NCBI GenBank assembly: GCA_039621445.1
Contig: CP154956.1
Coordinates: 28,526,667 to 28,590,666 of the forward strand
Length of the DNA: 64,000 bases
DNA from: Euglena gracilis
Lineage: Eukaryota > Euglenida > Euglenophyceae > Euglenales
Reading direction: 5' to 3'
The notes below the pieces were generated by a model that saw nothing but the letters and a program-made list of their open reading frames with translations, made no database searches and had not been told where the DNA came from. The position numbers were made by a program, and so were the translations under genes. Below are positions 63,157 through 64,000 of the stretch, piece after piece (the stretch's first letter is position 1; every line of letters starts with the position of its first letter).

Positions 63157-63275
63157 CACAATAACACCATGTGCCGGAGGAGACGGTGTGGCCATTTGCT
63201 TTCAACCCATTCAGAAGCCACTAAGGGTAGCTGTAAGAGGGCCAAATGAAATCGTTTTCTACTCCTCCATTAGTT

Positions 63276-63676
63276 GTTTATTTAAGCATTTGCGCGCATC
63301 ACGTTGTTTTGTGGGCGCAAATGCGCCAATAAACATAGTAAATTGTGCAGTTTCTTCATGCAGTTTATTTGCACATTTGCGCCCACAAAAAAACGTGATG
63401 CGCGCAAATGCGCAAATAAACCACATCTGCTGCTGGTGTTTGACGGTTGTGTTTCTGTCACACCGTTCTTCTTTGTGTTTATTTGCGCAAATGCGCAAAT
63501 AAACAAAGAACATGTTTGTTTGCGCATTTGCGCAAATGCGCGCATAAAAAACATAATTTTGTTTGTGCGCGCATTTGCGCACTAAAGCCCAATCCTTGAA
63601 GGACATGTTTGTGTTTATTTGCGCAATTGCGCGCACCAACATAATTACGTTGGTGCGCGCATTTGCGCCCATAAAC
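63276..63676. repeat. Cluster of GTTTATTTGCGC...AATAAAC hairpin units
   Basis: Two 59-nt units in inverted orientation (63,276-63,334 and 63,363-63,421) match at 54 of 59 positions and form one large hairpin with a 28-nt loop. A 28-nt unit at 63,477-63,504 has perfect 12-bp arms. A 64-nt unit at 63,613-63,676 folds with 28 of 32 pairs. Units begin GTTTAT and end ATAAAC. Similar words fill the rest of the interval. Confidence 0.9.
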
Positions 63677-63689
63677 ACAATTTTTGCCC

Positions 63690-64000
63690 TTCCAGTGTTT
63701 GGCTTCTCCTGCAGGGTTCTTTGCCACACAGCTGGTTGTGCGCATCCCGGGTATAGGCCGGTGGGAGACACCCGCTCCCTTCATTCCCTGGGGACCCCAT
63801 TTCTTCCCTTCTGTGCATCCCTGCCCAACACCCCCCACTTACCTTCCTTCCCCATCGTCCCTCCTGCCGGCTTGGTCACACCACACCCACACCCCCCGGC
63901 ACTTCCTCCCCGCACTTTAACAAACAGCCCAAAAACACCACACCAAGGCGCCGCAAACAACGCAGTCCGGCAAACACCCAGGACGCACGCCGCCGGCAGC
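63690..64000. other. No supported gene
   Basis: C-rich sequence with CACACC and CCCCGGCAC words. No exon or repeat family that I can support. Confidence 0.4.

Noticed and set aside
63276-63676. CRISPR-like array
   Set aside because: Units are self-complementary, variable in length, not separated by uniform spacers, and the DNA is nuclear eukaryotic.

Overview
The window is nuclear DNA of a eukaryote. It has spliceosomal introns, a complete eight-exon proteasome alpha-subunit gene (PSMA6), an interstitial TTAGGG array, LTR and DIRS-type retrotransposons, and long low-complexity tracts (poly-C, GT, ATATAC). Most of it is non-coding and repeat-rich. A protist or alga with a large genome would fit, but nothing in the sequence fixes the lineage.

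Layout. Positions 1,000-15,000 (+ strand) hold short GC-rich exon-like blocks. They encode related proline-rich peptides with cores such as LLDSPR, LDTPRG and DAALLSPV, and look like a gene built from repeatedly duplicated exons. Positions 15,000-20,240 are repeats and low-complexity DNA with no convincing gene. Positions 20,240-26,662 and 43,173-49,700 are a nest of DIRS-like (tyrosine-recombinase) retroelement copies in both orientations; most are decayed or internally deleted. One of them is split by a young 16.5-kb Ty3/gypsy element (26,663-43,172) with 314-bp LTRs that differ at one base, a 5-bp target duplication (AGAAC), an initiator-Met-type primer site and a polypurine tract.

The Ty3 element is the main item. 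It encodes a very large Gag with two zinc knuckles, then protease, a DIRS-tail-like module, reverse transcriptase/RNase H, and integrase with a chromodomain. About 5.5 kb of additional open frames follow between integrase and the 3' LTR: a short one, a 1,075-aa one and a ~590-aa one, with no family I recognise. The Gag stop is a single UAG followed 3 nt later by a strong stem-loop, as expected for readthrough. Short perfect hairpins are frequent in its coding sequence.

Positions 50,280-57,497 (- strand) are PSMA6, whose exons join in frame to 250 residues. A second minus-strand gene is represented by its last exon at 60,357-60,480. The right end carries a hAT-like non-autonomous element (61,782-63,156) with 24-bp perfect terminal inverted repeats, and a cluster of long hairpins built from GTTTATTTGCGC units (63,276-63,676).
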